This document shows positions 32,995-43,189 of a stretch of DNA of 64,000 bases, one piece after another. Each line of letters begins with the position of its first letter. Positions within the stretch are counted from its first letter, which is position 1. The notes under the pieces were generated by a model. The model had not been told where the DNA came from and searched no databases. It was given only the letters and a program-made list of their open reading frames with translations. The stretch covers positions 1,054,001 to 1,118,000 of the forward strand of contig OY744473.1 in assembly GCA_963556145.1 (NCBI GenBank), read 5' to 3'. This stretch comes from Hygrocybe punicea (lineage: Eukaryota > Basidiomycota > Agaricomycetes > Agaricales > Hygrophoraceae). A program made the position numbers and the translations under genes.

Positions 32995-34053
32995 AGTGCC
33001 CCCCTCTCTCATAGCGACGCCCTCGTCGCTAGCAAAAGACAGGCAAAACAAAAAGAGCAGAAAAAAAAGAGAAGGAACCTGAAAAGGCTGAAAGAAAAAG
33101 CAGAAGACAGAAGGGGAACACGAAGCACACAAAGAAAGGCAAGGGTAGACTAGTCCACCCCAGATGAATCTAATAAAGGTAGGTCGTGGTGAAAAAAAGG
33201 TGTAGAAATAGTGGTATGATATGGAGAAGGAAGCAGAATGAGACGGCATGGGGTCGGTGGGTGGGTGGTTGGCCACGGGTGGACGCGAGGGGACGTGGGG
33301 TCGTCATACGATGCGTGGGCGAGGCCGCGAACGCGAACGCTTGGGGTATGGCCATCGTGGTATGTCGCGTGGGTGGGGCCATGGCCATGGGGGTGGGGCG
33401 GATGGATTCACGTCGTTGAGTATGTGGTTGGGTGTCATCGTATCGCGGGGATGGGCCGTTGTGGTGGTGCGTGGACTCGTGAGGGTGTGGAACGTGGGGC
33501 CGTGTGTGTATAAATGGGGTATGGAGGGGCGGGGTGTACCGTTCGCGTTGGGTGGACTTTGTTGCCCGGTTCCTGCGTGGGGGTGTTTGATTGCATTGGG
33601 AATGGGCATAAGGGGCCGTGAAACGAGCCGGCGTGGGGCTTGCGGGTTCTCACGCGGGTAGCCCGTTGTTGCGTTTCGTTGGGTGGGTTTGGACACGTTG
33701 TTCGCGTGGGTATGGGCCATTGGGGCCGTGTTGGTACTTCAGGTGCGAGGGATCTGACGCGGGCATGTTGTGCCGTGCCCATGGGGTCGAGAAAGTGGGT
33801 CCCGGCGTGGGCGAGGAGTGTGAGTTGATGTGGTGACGTGGCTGTTGGGTGATGCGGCAACGGATGGGTGGGCGTGAAAACGGGGTTGGTGAGGACGGCG
33901 TAGGTGGCAACGGGACTGGTAGGGTTGTGGTACAGACGTGGGGGCATTGCGAGGGTCTGCGTGTTCAGTAATGTACCTGTAGGGGTCTGAATATAAAAGG
34001 GAAGGTCGAAAACGGGGATGGTGAGGTCGAGGGCGCATCTTGCTGCGCGACGG

Positions 34054-34846
34054 TGTAGAGGGTCCTCGACCCTCTGAGGCCGTAACATCGATATCTAGCG
34101 AATCCGCTCGAACCCGACGTCTCTAGCAATCTACGCTCGAACCCGACGCAACCCAATGCAACCCAATGCATACCGACTAGCACGGCCGCTCACGTACCTG
34201 GTCGGTCTATCTCCTAAACTCACGGAACTTCAAATATCAAAGATAGATCTCATCGGACTGGGATCCCAACATCGGACTTGCCTTATTCACGCCTAGCATC
34301 TCCCTTATGGGGATATAGTAAAGTATATTGCATCTTTTATGGTTTTTATATCTTCCACCCATTTTCCCTGTCATCGTCGCCTCGCAACACTCTTCCTACT
34401 TCCCCATTTTTATTCTCCTTTGTTTCCTCTCATCGGCCGAGGACTCTCGTCCGAATCTAGGTACAGAAATTTGTAGTATAAAAACGGTGCCCAAGCGCTG
34501 TCTCAAAATAAGAAACCAGTTCCCCCGTTTCCTCTCTCTGAGAATTAGTCTCTCAGTAAAATCCATCGCACATACTACTCGTCGGTTTCCTCGACGCTCT
34601 CCCCGTCCTTCTACCGTCTTAATCTCTACGTTTCTCGTCACCCGACACCCGACCCGCCGTACCCGACATCGTCGGCTTCATTGGCTTCGACCGGTCTCGA
34701 TAGATTTCAGTAGTTTACTTGGCGGCTTCTTACCTTTTATATCCTATTATCTTACTGAAGCTTGTTAGACTATTCCTAGTCACTTCTACGCTGACCCCAC
34801 AGGCTTAGGATTATTATTCCGCAGCCACCCCGACCTCGCCTTTACA
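34054..34846 (+). repeat. 5' LTR of gypsy-1
   Basis: TGTAGAGGGTCC to CGCCTTTACA. Starts with a hairpin (AGAGGGTC / GACCCTCT). A TATAAAA box at 34477-34483 probably drives gag-pol transcription. Confidence 0.9.
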
Positions 34847-34848
34847 TC

Positions 34849-34863
34849 TGGAGCCCACCGCGA
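34849..34863 (+). promoter_or_regulatory. tRNA primer-binding site of gypsy-1
   Basis: TGGAGCCCACCGCGA starts 2 bp after the LTR. The TGG start matches a tRNA CCA end. I do not assign the tRNA. Confidence 0.6.
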
Positions 34864-35380
34864 GAAATGGTCTAGCACCACCATAGCTTCCTCTTCCCGT
34901 ATCCCTCCCTCTGACCGTCGTCTTCAAGATCTTCCTCGAAGAACTCTTCAACAAGAACTCTCTTTAGCCGCCTTCGACCCGACAATCGACAATGACTTCT
35001 TCCAGCTAGTACCCGACCACCTCGCTCGACATAACAATCTCCCGCTCGTCTCAGGGTCAAACACCCCCCTATATCTTTCATCCGACAGTCTCGAATCGGT
35101 CGATATACCGATTATTACAATAACACCCGACTCATCTGATCTCAGTTCAACACCCGCATCGCCTACGTCCCCGACTTCGACCTCGTTAGAACCCCCGTCT
35201 ACGTCTTCGCTCTCGACATCGAAAAATCCATCATCGTCATCGTCCCCGTCATCGTCATCGCCTACGCCGTCATCGTCCCCGTCTTCGTCTTCGCCTACGC
35301 CGTCATCGCCCACGTTACCCGACCCGCTCATTGTACACCCGACAACCGCTTCATCGACATCTCAGCTCCTTCCACCCACA

Positions 35381-37636
35381 ATGACTTCGACCTCTGGATC
35401 TTCGACCGCTCCCCACGTTACCGCTCCTCATGTTACTCCACGACAAATGCCCGCTCGCGGTCACTCCACGGCCCCGACCTTCGACGGGAACCCGCTCAAT
35501 TTAAACCGCTTCTTCGAAGAAGTCGAGATACTTGCTGCCGATGCCGCTCTCGACGACACAGGATGCATCAAGCATAGTCTGCGCTACGCGTCGCTTAGCG
35601 ACTACGAGCTTTGGGCAAGTTTACCTAGCGCGACCGGCGTCGATTATGCCGCATTCAAAAGGAGCGTACTCGTGCTATACCCGGGCACAGAAGACGATCA
35701 CCGGTACACTATGGCGGATCTCGACCGTCTTACGCACACCCAAACCGCTTACGGTATCTGTACCCGCGCCGAACTTGGCAAATATTACCACGAGTTCATT
35801 CGGATCTCGGGATTCCTCTTAGACAAGGGTCGGATCTCTCCCCGAGAACGCAACATCGCGTACGAGAACAGCTTCCATGTCGAGCTTAAAAAGGACATCA
35901 AAACCCGTCTGCAGTACCAAAAGCCGAACCATTTCCATAGCAACCCTTACGACTTCCAGGACTTCCACAATTGCGCCCACTTCCTGCTGGCCGGAACTGC
36001 AGCCGAACCGTCCACCGTCTCTCGTCTATCGTCAACGTCGCCTGCCGCCATCCGGTACTCGACTCCAATAGAACCCGCCACCTGCTACCCGCCACCTGCT
36101 CGCTATGACCCGGTCATTCCTAAAGCGGAACCGGTCGAACCTAACGTGTCCGACCTATTTCGTCTCGTTTCGCAACAACTCGCCGTCCTCACGCAAGCCC
36201 TCACCGAACGCAACAACCCCCCAAAGCCGTGTGCAAATAGGGCCGAGCCGACCACTGCGGGACAGGGTTTCACCAATTTCAACTGCCTCTTTTGCGACGA
36301 CCCGTTCCATCGTATACGCGATTGTCCTATTTGCGAGCAGTACACTCGAGACGGGATATGCCGCAAGAATGAGCACGGCCGCATCGTGTTGCCTAACGGA
36401 ATGTATCTTCCAAAGGCTATCGTCGGCAAAAATATGAGGGAACGCTTCGACGCGTGGCACACACAGAACCCCGGCAACCGCGCTCCCCCTGCCCGCAACC
36501 CCACAGAACCATTCCAACGCGACCCGCCGCCTCATGTCAGAGCTAACTTCGTCTCCACTGTCGAAGTACCCACCTACGAACCAGAGGCCACTACCGAGTA
36601 CGCCGACATCTTTCAGTCCACGACGTCCGACATCGACGAGGACAACGAACAGATTAAGGTTCTGGAAGCCAAAGTGCAGCGGCTTCGTAAACGGGTTAGA
36701 TTCGACGGTGTAGAGATCCCATCAAAGGCGAAAGGCAAGTCTAGAGAAATGTTTCCCAATCTGCCCACCACTTCCACGTCTGTCCCTGCCGCGAAACCCG
36801 CCGAGAAAACGGCCAGACCTATCAACGAGCAGCCGATCACCATAGTCCCCCCTTCGAACACGTGGCCGACCGAGCCGACCGCCCTTGTACCGCGCACTCC
36901 CCAGAACCTTCCCGCATCGCACCCCCAATACCGCTACCAAGCCCCCATCGAAGATCCCGGTATCGCCAAATCCGTCATCGACCGCGCGCTCGATTCTCAA
37001 GTCTGCATTTCGCAGCGAGAACTTTTAGCCATGTCGTCCGACGCCCGCCGTCACATGAAGGACCTCACTACGTCGAAAAAGGTCACCGCCGAGAGTAACA
37101 ACATCGAGGTTTTCCATTTTCACGCACCCGAAATCCCCACTCGCGCCTGTCAACACTGTCAGGAAAACGTCCCGCTCATCGTCGGCCGCGACTCAGTCCC
37201 TCTCCGTGCGGTCTACCCGCTCATCAACGGAAAATTCGTATTCGAGTGCGTCCTCGACAACGGTTCCATGATCATCGGCATGCGACGCGATATTTGGGAG
37301 AAACTCGGTTACGGCCTCCAAAATATGAAGATGCGGATGCAGTCGGCAAATAAAAGCGACAACGACACCCTCGGCCGGATCGCCAACCTAAAATTCACTT
37401 TTGGCGACGTCGATCTTTTCCTCCAAGTCCAAGTCGTCAACGACGCCCCCTACGAGATCCTCATCGGCCGCCCGTTCTTCACGCTTTCCGAGGCTCTTAC
37501 GAAGGATTATAAAAACGGAGAACAACAAGTCACGATCACGGATCCAAACACCGGCGCCGTCGTCACCTTGCCCACCATTGAGCACAACCAAAAGAACCGA
37601 CGAGAGCGGTCCGACACCGGAAAGCCAGATTTTTAG
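35381..37636 (+). CDS. gag: Gypsy-1 gag-protease
   Basis: 751 residues from the first Met. The frame is open upstream to about 34862 and encodes a Ser/Thr/Pro-rich tail; gypsy-2 has an ATG inside that tail, which here is ACG, so the real start could be further upstream or non-ATG. Capsid-like region about residues 20-240; zinc knuckle C-X2-C-X4-H-X4-C starting at C302; protease loop DNGS at D626 and IGRPFF near residue 700. Ends KPDF then TAG. The protease is thus in the gag frame, and pol follows in the -1 frame. Confidence 0.85.
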   Translation: MTSTSGSSTAPHVTAPHVTPRQMPARGHSTAPTFDGNPLNLNRFFEEVEILAADAALDDTGCIKHSLRYASLSDYELWASLPSATGVDYAAFKRSVLVLYPGTEDDHRYTMADLDRLTHTQTAYGICTRAELGKYYHEFIRISGFLLDKGRISPRERNIAYENSFHVELKKDIKTRLQYQKPNHFHSNPYDFQDFHNCAHFLLAGTAAEPSTVSRLSSTSPAAIRYSTPIEPATCYPPPARYDPVIPKAEPVEPNVSDLFRLVSQQLAVLTQALTERNNPPKPCANRAEPTTAGQGFTNFNCLFCDDPFHRIRDCPICEQYTRDGICRKNEHGRIVLPNGMYLPKAIVGKNMRERFDAWHTQNPGNRAPPARNPTEPFQRDPPPHVRANFVSTVEVPTYEPEATTEYADIFQSTTSDIDEDNEQIKVLEAKVQRLRKRVRFDGVEIPSKAKGKSREMFPNLPTTSTSVPAAKPAEKTARPINEQPITIVPPSNTWPTEPTALVPRTPQNLPASHPQYRYQAPIEDPGIAKSVIDRALDSQVCISQRELLAMSSDARRHMKDLTTSKKVTAESNNIEVFHFHAPEIPTRACQHCQENVPLIVGRDSVPLRAVYPLINGKFVFECVLDNGSMIIGMRRDIWEKLGYGLQNMKMRMQSANKSDNDTLGRIANLKFTFGDVDLFLQVQVVNDAPYEILIGRPFFTLSEALTKDYKNGEQQVTITDPNTGAVVTLPTIEHNQKNRRERSDTGKPDF
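37630..37636 (+). promoter_or_regulatory. Candidate -1 ribosomal frameshift site at the gag stop
   Basis: Five T residues run into the gag stop (T TTT TAG). Slipping back one base at TTT reads TTA GAA GTT and enters the pol frame, which is open from 37582 and has no ATG until 37738. The same bases are in gypsy-2. The inference rests on frame geometry only. Confidence 0.45.
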
Positions 37637-37737
37637 AAGTTGAGGACCCGGAGATACCTCTCGGAAAGGACGCACCGGGAGATGAGAAGCCGCCACTCGA
37701 AAGCGACCACACCTATACCACAAACTATGCTTCCCTT

Positions 37738-40700
37738 TTGCCGTTTCCCCTAGAAGAGGACTTATGTTTTTCTATCGATTTAGATTTCTCTTCGTCTCAG
37801 CCTCAGACTGCCGCCCAGTACATTTCATTGTTGACCGATGTACAAAATCAGCTACGTACTACCGATACCCTTCCTTTGTCTTGTTCTGTCTCCGCTCCTG
37901 CGTCACATATTTCTTCTTCGAATATTTGTAACAAAGCCTCTACTGAACACGCTACTTATATCTCGTATACCACCCCCCCTACCAGGGACCTAAAAGGAGT
38001 CGTTACCAAGAAAAAGTATAAGAAGGTAGCCGATCGTATCCGCCCAATTTCTACCACTCTCCCTGACGAATACCGCATCATACGCGAGATCACCGGCGAC
38101 CCGCTAGCCGATTTACCCACGCTCCTGACTCACCCGCCCGACTTTACACCTGGCACCCGCTATACTCAGGAACGACACGACGCGATGCCGATGAACCCGG
38201 ATGGATTCCTTTGGCCTGAGGAAGAAAAACTCGGCCACCATATCATCAAAACGCAAGAAGCCGCCTTTGCCTGGAACGAATCCGAGAAAGGCCAGTTCAA
38301 TACGGACTACATCCCGCCGATCCACATTCCCACCGTACCGCACGACCCGTGGGTCCATCGCAATATCCCAATCCCACCCGGCATCCTTAACGAAGTCATC
38401 GGCATCATCAAAGACAAAATTAACGCCGGTACCTATGAACCCTCGAATTCGTCATACCGCTCCCGCTGGTTCTGCGTTTTGAAAAAGGATGGGAAGTCTC
38501 TTCGAATCGTCCACGATCTACAGCCGCTTAACACCATCACTATCCGCGATCCCGCTGTACCGCCCATGACCGAGCACTTGGCCGAGGCCTTTGGCGGCCA
38601 CTCTTGCTACGCTTCCTTCAACCTCTTCATCTCTTTCGACCAACGCCTCGTCCACCCCTCATCTCAGGACTATATGACCTTTCAGTCTCCACTCGGAACG
38701 CTTCGATTTACGCGGATTGCTATGGGATACACAAATTCCCCGCAGATCCTACACGGTGACTCCACGTACATCCTCCGTGACGAAATCCCTCATCTTGCCG
38801 TTCCGTATATGGACGATATTCCCGTCAAAGGGCCTCCAACCCGCTACGAGCAACCCGACGGTACCTATGAGACTATACCCGAGAACCCGGCAATCCGACG
38901 TTTCATTTGGGAGCACTTCCAAGGTGTCAACCGCGTCATCCAGCGTTTCCGCTATGTCGGCGGTACCTTCAACGGCAAAAAACTCGAGTTGTGTCGACCC
39001 TCAGTCATCGTTGTTGGCCACCGATGCACATACGAAGGAAGAGTAGCCGACGACTCCAAAGTACAGAAGATTCGCGATTGGCCACTGCCGACCAACCTCA
39101 CCGAAGTTCGCACCTTTCTCGGTATCTGCGGCGTCTTGCGTATTTTTATCAAGGACTTCTCGCTCCACTCCCGACCCCTCGTCCGTCTTACCCGCAAAGG
39201 TATACCCTTCGAATTTGGTGAAGAAGAAGAGACCGCCGTCGACTACCTCAAAAACGCCGTCATTTCATCGCCAGCGCTGCGTGCTATCGATTACACGCGT
39301 GAATGGGAGGTCATTCTCGCCGTCGATTCATCCGTTCTTGGAGTCGGCTTCGTTCTTATGCAAATCCACGCCGACGGAAAACGTTATCCGAATCGCTTTG
39401 GTTCAATATCGTGGAACGAACGCGAAGCCCGATACTCCCAGTCCAAGCTCGAACTCTACGGCCTCTTCAGGGCCCTCCGCGCCTACCGAATCTTCATCAT
39501 CGGTGTCTGCAACCTCACTGTTGAAGTCGACGCGAAGTACATAAAAGGGATGCTCAACAACCCTGACATTCAGCCCAATGCCACGATCAACCGATGGATA
39601 GCCGGCGTGCTCTTATTTGACTTTAGACTCGTTCATGTACCCGCTTCCGCACACGGTGCACCCGACGGACTCTCCCGACGTCCCCGCGCTGCAGAAGACC
39701 CCGAGGAGATCAACGACTCCGACGATTGGCTCGACCACTCCTACGGTTTCTTTATGGAAGTCGTCAACTACCGACCCGTCCCCATACCATCTAAGCCGAT
39801 TGCCGTATGCGGCCGCTGCCGTGCCACAGCCGACCGACTCCAAGAATTACCGGCCGTCCTCGTCTACACAAATCAGGAAGCCGTTTCTGACATACCGCGA
39901 TCCGATAAAGCCCGCATGGCCGACGCTCGTCTTGCCCTCATCGAGACTTGGTTACGAGATCTGACCCAACCCGTGAACCTCACGGACGAAGAATACCGTC
40001 TGTTCTTACGATATGCCCTTGAATTCTTCGTCACCGATAACAAGCTTTGGCATAAAGACCGTCACAGAAAACACAAACTCGTCATACCGCCCGACTGCCG
40101 GCTTCAATTACTCAAAGACGCTCACGACTCTCTCGGCCATAAAGGCATATTCTCCGTCCGCGCCCGGCTACTCGACCGTTTCTGGTGGCCGCACCTCAAC
40201 CACGACGTTAAGTGGTACGTCCAGTCTTGCCATCAGTGCCAAGTAAGGCAAATGTGTTATCATCACATTCTGCCCACCGTCGCTACACCGGCCTCGCTAT
40301 TTCGTAAAGCGTATGTCGACACAATGTTTATGCCACAATCCGGCGGCTATCGATACATTGTCCAAGCCCGTTGCTCCCTGTCCGCTTACCCTGAGTTCCG
40401 CATGTTATGCCGCGAGACCGGCTCAACCATCGGCACATTCCTGTTCGAAGACATCTTATGCCGTTGGGGCGCTCTCGAAGAAATCGTTACCGACAATGGC
40501 AAGCCGTTCGTAGAAGCACTCGACTATCTCGCCTCCCACTATGGTATCCGCCACATCCGCATTTCGCCCTATAACTCACAAGCGAACGGACCCGTTGAGC
40601 GTCGCCACCTAGATGTCCGGGAGGCCATTATGAAAAGTTGTGACGGAGATGAAAAGAAATGGCACACCGTAACCCACTCCGTATTTTGGGCCGAACGGGT

Positions 40701-41286
40701 CACGACACACAAAAGCCTCGGATACTCGTCCTACTACATCGCACACGGAGTAGAACTGCTTTTTCCATTCGATTTTGCCGAAGCTACGTACATGGTTCCG
40801 ACGCAAGATACGATGTCTACGACTGACCTCATAGTCATCCGCGCCCGACAACTTCGTAAACGAGAAGCCGACCTCGATCGGGTCAAAGAAAAGCTTACCA
40901 AATCTCGGCTCGCGTCCGCCCGGCAATTCGAGCAGAAATACGCCAACATGATCAAAGTTTTCGACTTCGAACCCGGTAACCTCGTTCTCGTCCGAAATTC
41001 ACGTATCGAAATGTCTCTCGATCATAAAGCAAAACCGCGGTACTTTGGACCCATGGTTGTCGTCAGGAAAACAGAAGGCGGATCCTACATACTCGCCGAA
41101 CTCGACGGTGCGGTTTCTAAATCTCGATTTGCCGCTTTCCGAGTCGTACCCTACCACGCCCGCTCAAAAATATTGATACCGTTGGACGACTTCTTACAAT
41201 ACCCCGATGCCAACGATACCGATTCAAACGATCTTGATGATCCGACGTACCCGCCCTCTATAGACTCCTCACCCGACGACGATTAA
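37738..41286 (+). CDS. pol: Gypsy-1 pol: RT, RNase H, integrase
   Basis: 1182 residues from the first Met, probably translated as a gag-pol fusion. RT: SRWFCVLKKDGKSLRIVHDLQP, motif A FNLFISFDQ with N295 (codon 38620-38622) in place of the catalytic Asp, and YMDD at 357-360. RNase H D530. Integrase zinc region about residues 800-840 (HKGIF, CHQC); core D861, D919, E954, a D-35-E spacing. C-terminal GPMVVV domain. The family is the common basidiomycete clade whose members have LDLF/LDLY in motif A. All other catalytic residues look intact. The N295 change suggests a dead polymerase unless complemented. Confidence 0.9.
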   Translation: MPFPLEEDLCFSIDLDFSSSQPQTAAQYISLLTDVQNQLRTTDTLPLSCSVSAPASHISSSNICNKASTEHATYISYTTPPTRDLKGVVTKKKYKKVADRIRPISTTLPDEYRIIREITGDPLADLPTLLTHPPDFTPGTRYTQERHDAMPMNPDGFLWPEEEKLGHHIIKTQEAAFAWNESEKGQFNTDYIPPIHIPTVPHDPWVHRNIPIPPGILNEVIGIIKDKINAGTYEPSNSSYRSRWFCVLKKDGKSLRIVHDLQPLNTITIRDPAVPPMTEHLAEAFGGHSCYASFNLFISFDQRLVHPSSQDYMTFQSPLGTLRFTRIAMGYTNSPQILHGDSTYILRDEIPHLAVPYMDDIPVKGPPTRYEQPDGTYETIPENPAIRRFIWEHFQGVNRVIQRFRYVGGTFNGKKLELCRPSVIVVGHRCTYEGRVADDSKVQKIRDWPLPTNLTEVRTFLGICGVLRIFIKDFSLHSRPLVRLTRKGIPFEFGEEEETAVDYLKNAVISSPALRAIDYTREWEVILAVDSSVLGVGFVLMQIHADGKRYPNRFGSISWNEREARYSQSKLELYGLFRALRAYRIFIIGVCNLTVEVDAKYIKGMLNNPDIQPNATINRWIAGVLLFDFRLVHVPASAHGAPDGLSRRPRAAEDPEEINDSDDWLDHSYGFFMEVVNYRPVPIPSKPIAVCGRCRATADRLQELPAVLVYTNQEAVSDIPRSDKARMADARLALIETWLRDLTQPVNLTDEEYRLFLRYALEFFVTDNKLWHKDRHRKHKLVIPPDCRLQLLKDAHDSLGHKGIFSVRARLLDRFWWPHLNHDVKWYVQSCHQCQVRQMCYHHILPTVATPASLFRKAYVDTMFMPQSGGYRYIVQARCSLSAYPEFRMLCRETGSTIGTFLFEDILCRWGALEEIVTDNGKPFVEALDYLASHYGIRHIRISPYNSQANGPVERRHLDVREAIMKSCDGDEKKWHTVTHSVFWAERVTTHKSLGYSSYYIAHGVELLFPFDFAEATYMVPTQDTMSTTDLIVIRARQLRKREADLDRVKEKLTKSRLASARQFEQKYANMIKVFDFEPGNLVLVRNSRIEMSLDHKAKPRYFGPMVVVRKTEGGSYILAELDGAVSKSRFAAFRVVPYHARSKILIPLDDFLQYPDANDTDSNDLDDPTYPPSIDSSPDDD

Positions 41287-41493
41287 GCATTTCATTTATA
41301 TTCTGTCCACGTTATACCCCCATTTTATTTAGTTCCTCTTAGTTTTCTAACGATATGACGAATGATGCGAATAGTCCTATGTCTTCGGGAGCCGATCGGC
41401 TTTCCTTAGCTGGGTGAACAAGCTGACACGTCTTTTATGTACACGATATATTTTTTTTATATACAATGGGCTCGTTATTTTTATATATATATT

Positions 41494-42890
41494 TTACAGG
41501 CGGCCGGTCTCGTAATCCCGCTTCAACATCGCCAACCTTGAGGTCGACCGTTCGAGATCAACGCGAAGCCGCTGGAACTCTTGACCGAAGTGGACGAGGT
41601 GACGGTTGACGTTGGTGCCCAGGGCTCCCAGCTCCTCCGTAAGGACCGCTAGCCACGCCGACACTTGCTCGTAATTCTCCATCGTCAAAATGAACGGGTT
41701 CGCTGCCGAGGCCGTCCTAAGCCTTTTCGTCGGCCGCTCTTCCTCCAACTCCTCCTCGTCTTCATCATCGTCCTCGACCGACTCCACGTCCTCGACCCGC
41801 GGTTTGCTCGTTGAGGCCCGGGCAGGCCTACTGCGGATGGGCTTTGTCGTGAATGACAATGGCTTCCTCGTGCCGACCGCGACCTCTTTGCCCTTTCCGG
41901 TATCCACCTTGTGCCGACCCCCGCCCGTCCGGTGTGTAGCGTTAGTACATCTCTTCTTCAGCCTCCAGCATCGTTCGCACACATAGCCCGTGACGCCTCG
42001 ACACGCCTCTTGCGCCTTGACCCAGTTGGTGCAGGGTTGTAGGGGAAACGGCCCGGTGAACTGTTACCAGGATCAGTAACTAAAGAACAAATGAACCGAC
42101 ACAGGAACTCACCGTCGTACCAGCCAAGTCTCCGGTCTCTACGCCCGGCGTATCTACGTCTTCTACATCGGCCGGTGTCTCTGGTGCCGGGTCGACGGGG
42201 CCTTCCTCTGGCTCAACTGCGGCTTCACCTTCCAGAATCGACTCAGTCCTTGGTTCACCCGCGACCGATGCATTTGCTTCAGCTCGCCATTCTTCGCTAA
42301 GCTGCCGCCGATACGCGGCTCCATCCCTTTCAACCCGGTCCACTTCTTGATTCCAGTGCTGCTCATGTTGTTCTATTCTAAGCCGCTCCCGCCTTTCCTC
42401 TGCCGCCTTTTGCCTTTTCTCCACCTCCGCTTGTGCATTTGCCTCTGCCATCCATCTGGCCTCCTCTTCCCGCGTAGCCGCTTCTTCATCCGCCCGCTGT
42501 CTGGCTTCTTCCTTTTCCTGCCTCTCTCGGTCCGCCGCTTCTTTCAGCCACTCTTCGACATCGTTGGCGTACGATTGGTGGTCGGCCCATAATGGTGGCG
42601 TTACTGGCCTCGTACCACCAGCTCGGAGTTCCACGACAATTCCATTATAAGCACGCTGGCGGGACGACATGAGCTATCTTAGGACACGCGTAGTCAATCG
42701 GGAAACTCACCAGCGCTTTCTTGCGGCTGCTTAACCATTGTTGGGCCATCCCCTCGTTGCCGTCCACCATCGTTACGAGATCGTCGCTATGAAACACGGT
42801 GACCGCGTTGACGGCCTCTTCGTAGTCCACCCGGACATCGGGTTCAATGCTTTCAACGAAGGCGAGGAAATTGTCGTAGACTTGGGACAT
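41494..42890 (-). CDS. Antisense gene carried by gypsy-1, 429 residues, three exons
   Basis: Exons on the minus strand 42890-42711, 42655-42113 and 42060-41494; the introns have the same lengths and phases as in gypsy-2, with intact splice sites in both copies. Acidic N-terminus, E/R-rich coiled coil, and C-X9-C-X7-C-X2-C-X6-C cysteine cluster in exon 3. About 20 residues differ from the gypsy-2 version, mostly in exon 2, with no stops, so the frame has survived divergence. The start codon is 170 bp from the foldback element inserted at 43061. Confidence 0.7.
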
Positions 42891-43041
42891 TGTGGACGTG
42901 TGATGGTGTAGAGGAAAGGTCGGATCAACAACGAGATTTTTTTTATTTTTTTTACTTTGCCATTGTTTGGCCGCTCACGTGATTGGCCACATTCGCGACC
43001 CGCATTTGGAGACCCCAAATTCTCGACCACGGATGGTCTCT

Positions 43042-43060
43042 ATTAGAAGACCCAAGGAGA
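43042..43060 (+). promoter_or_regulatory. Polypurine tract of gypsy-1, cut off from its LTR
   Basis: Purine-rich AGAAGACCCAAGGAGA directly precedes the LTR in gypsy-2. Here it precedes the foldback element; only GGAGA, the duplicated target, remains next to the 3' LTR at 50191-50195. Confidence 0.5.
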
Positions 43061-43189
43061 TCAGTAGACCCAGTCGTTTTGGTTAACCCAATCGCAGATA
43101 TAGTTGCAAAAGGTAGGTACACATAGCGCAGTTGCTTGCTGGGGGGGTAGGTTAACCCAAGAGACAGCTCTTGCTGGGGAAATGTGGGG

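Noticed and set aside
33186..34088. Frames of 70-217 codons in the G-rich interior of TRIM C
   Set aside because: Low-complexity GC-rich DNA gives overlapping frames on both strands without motifs.
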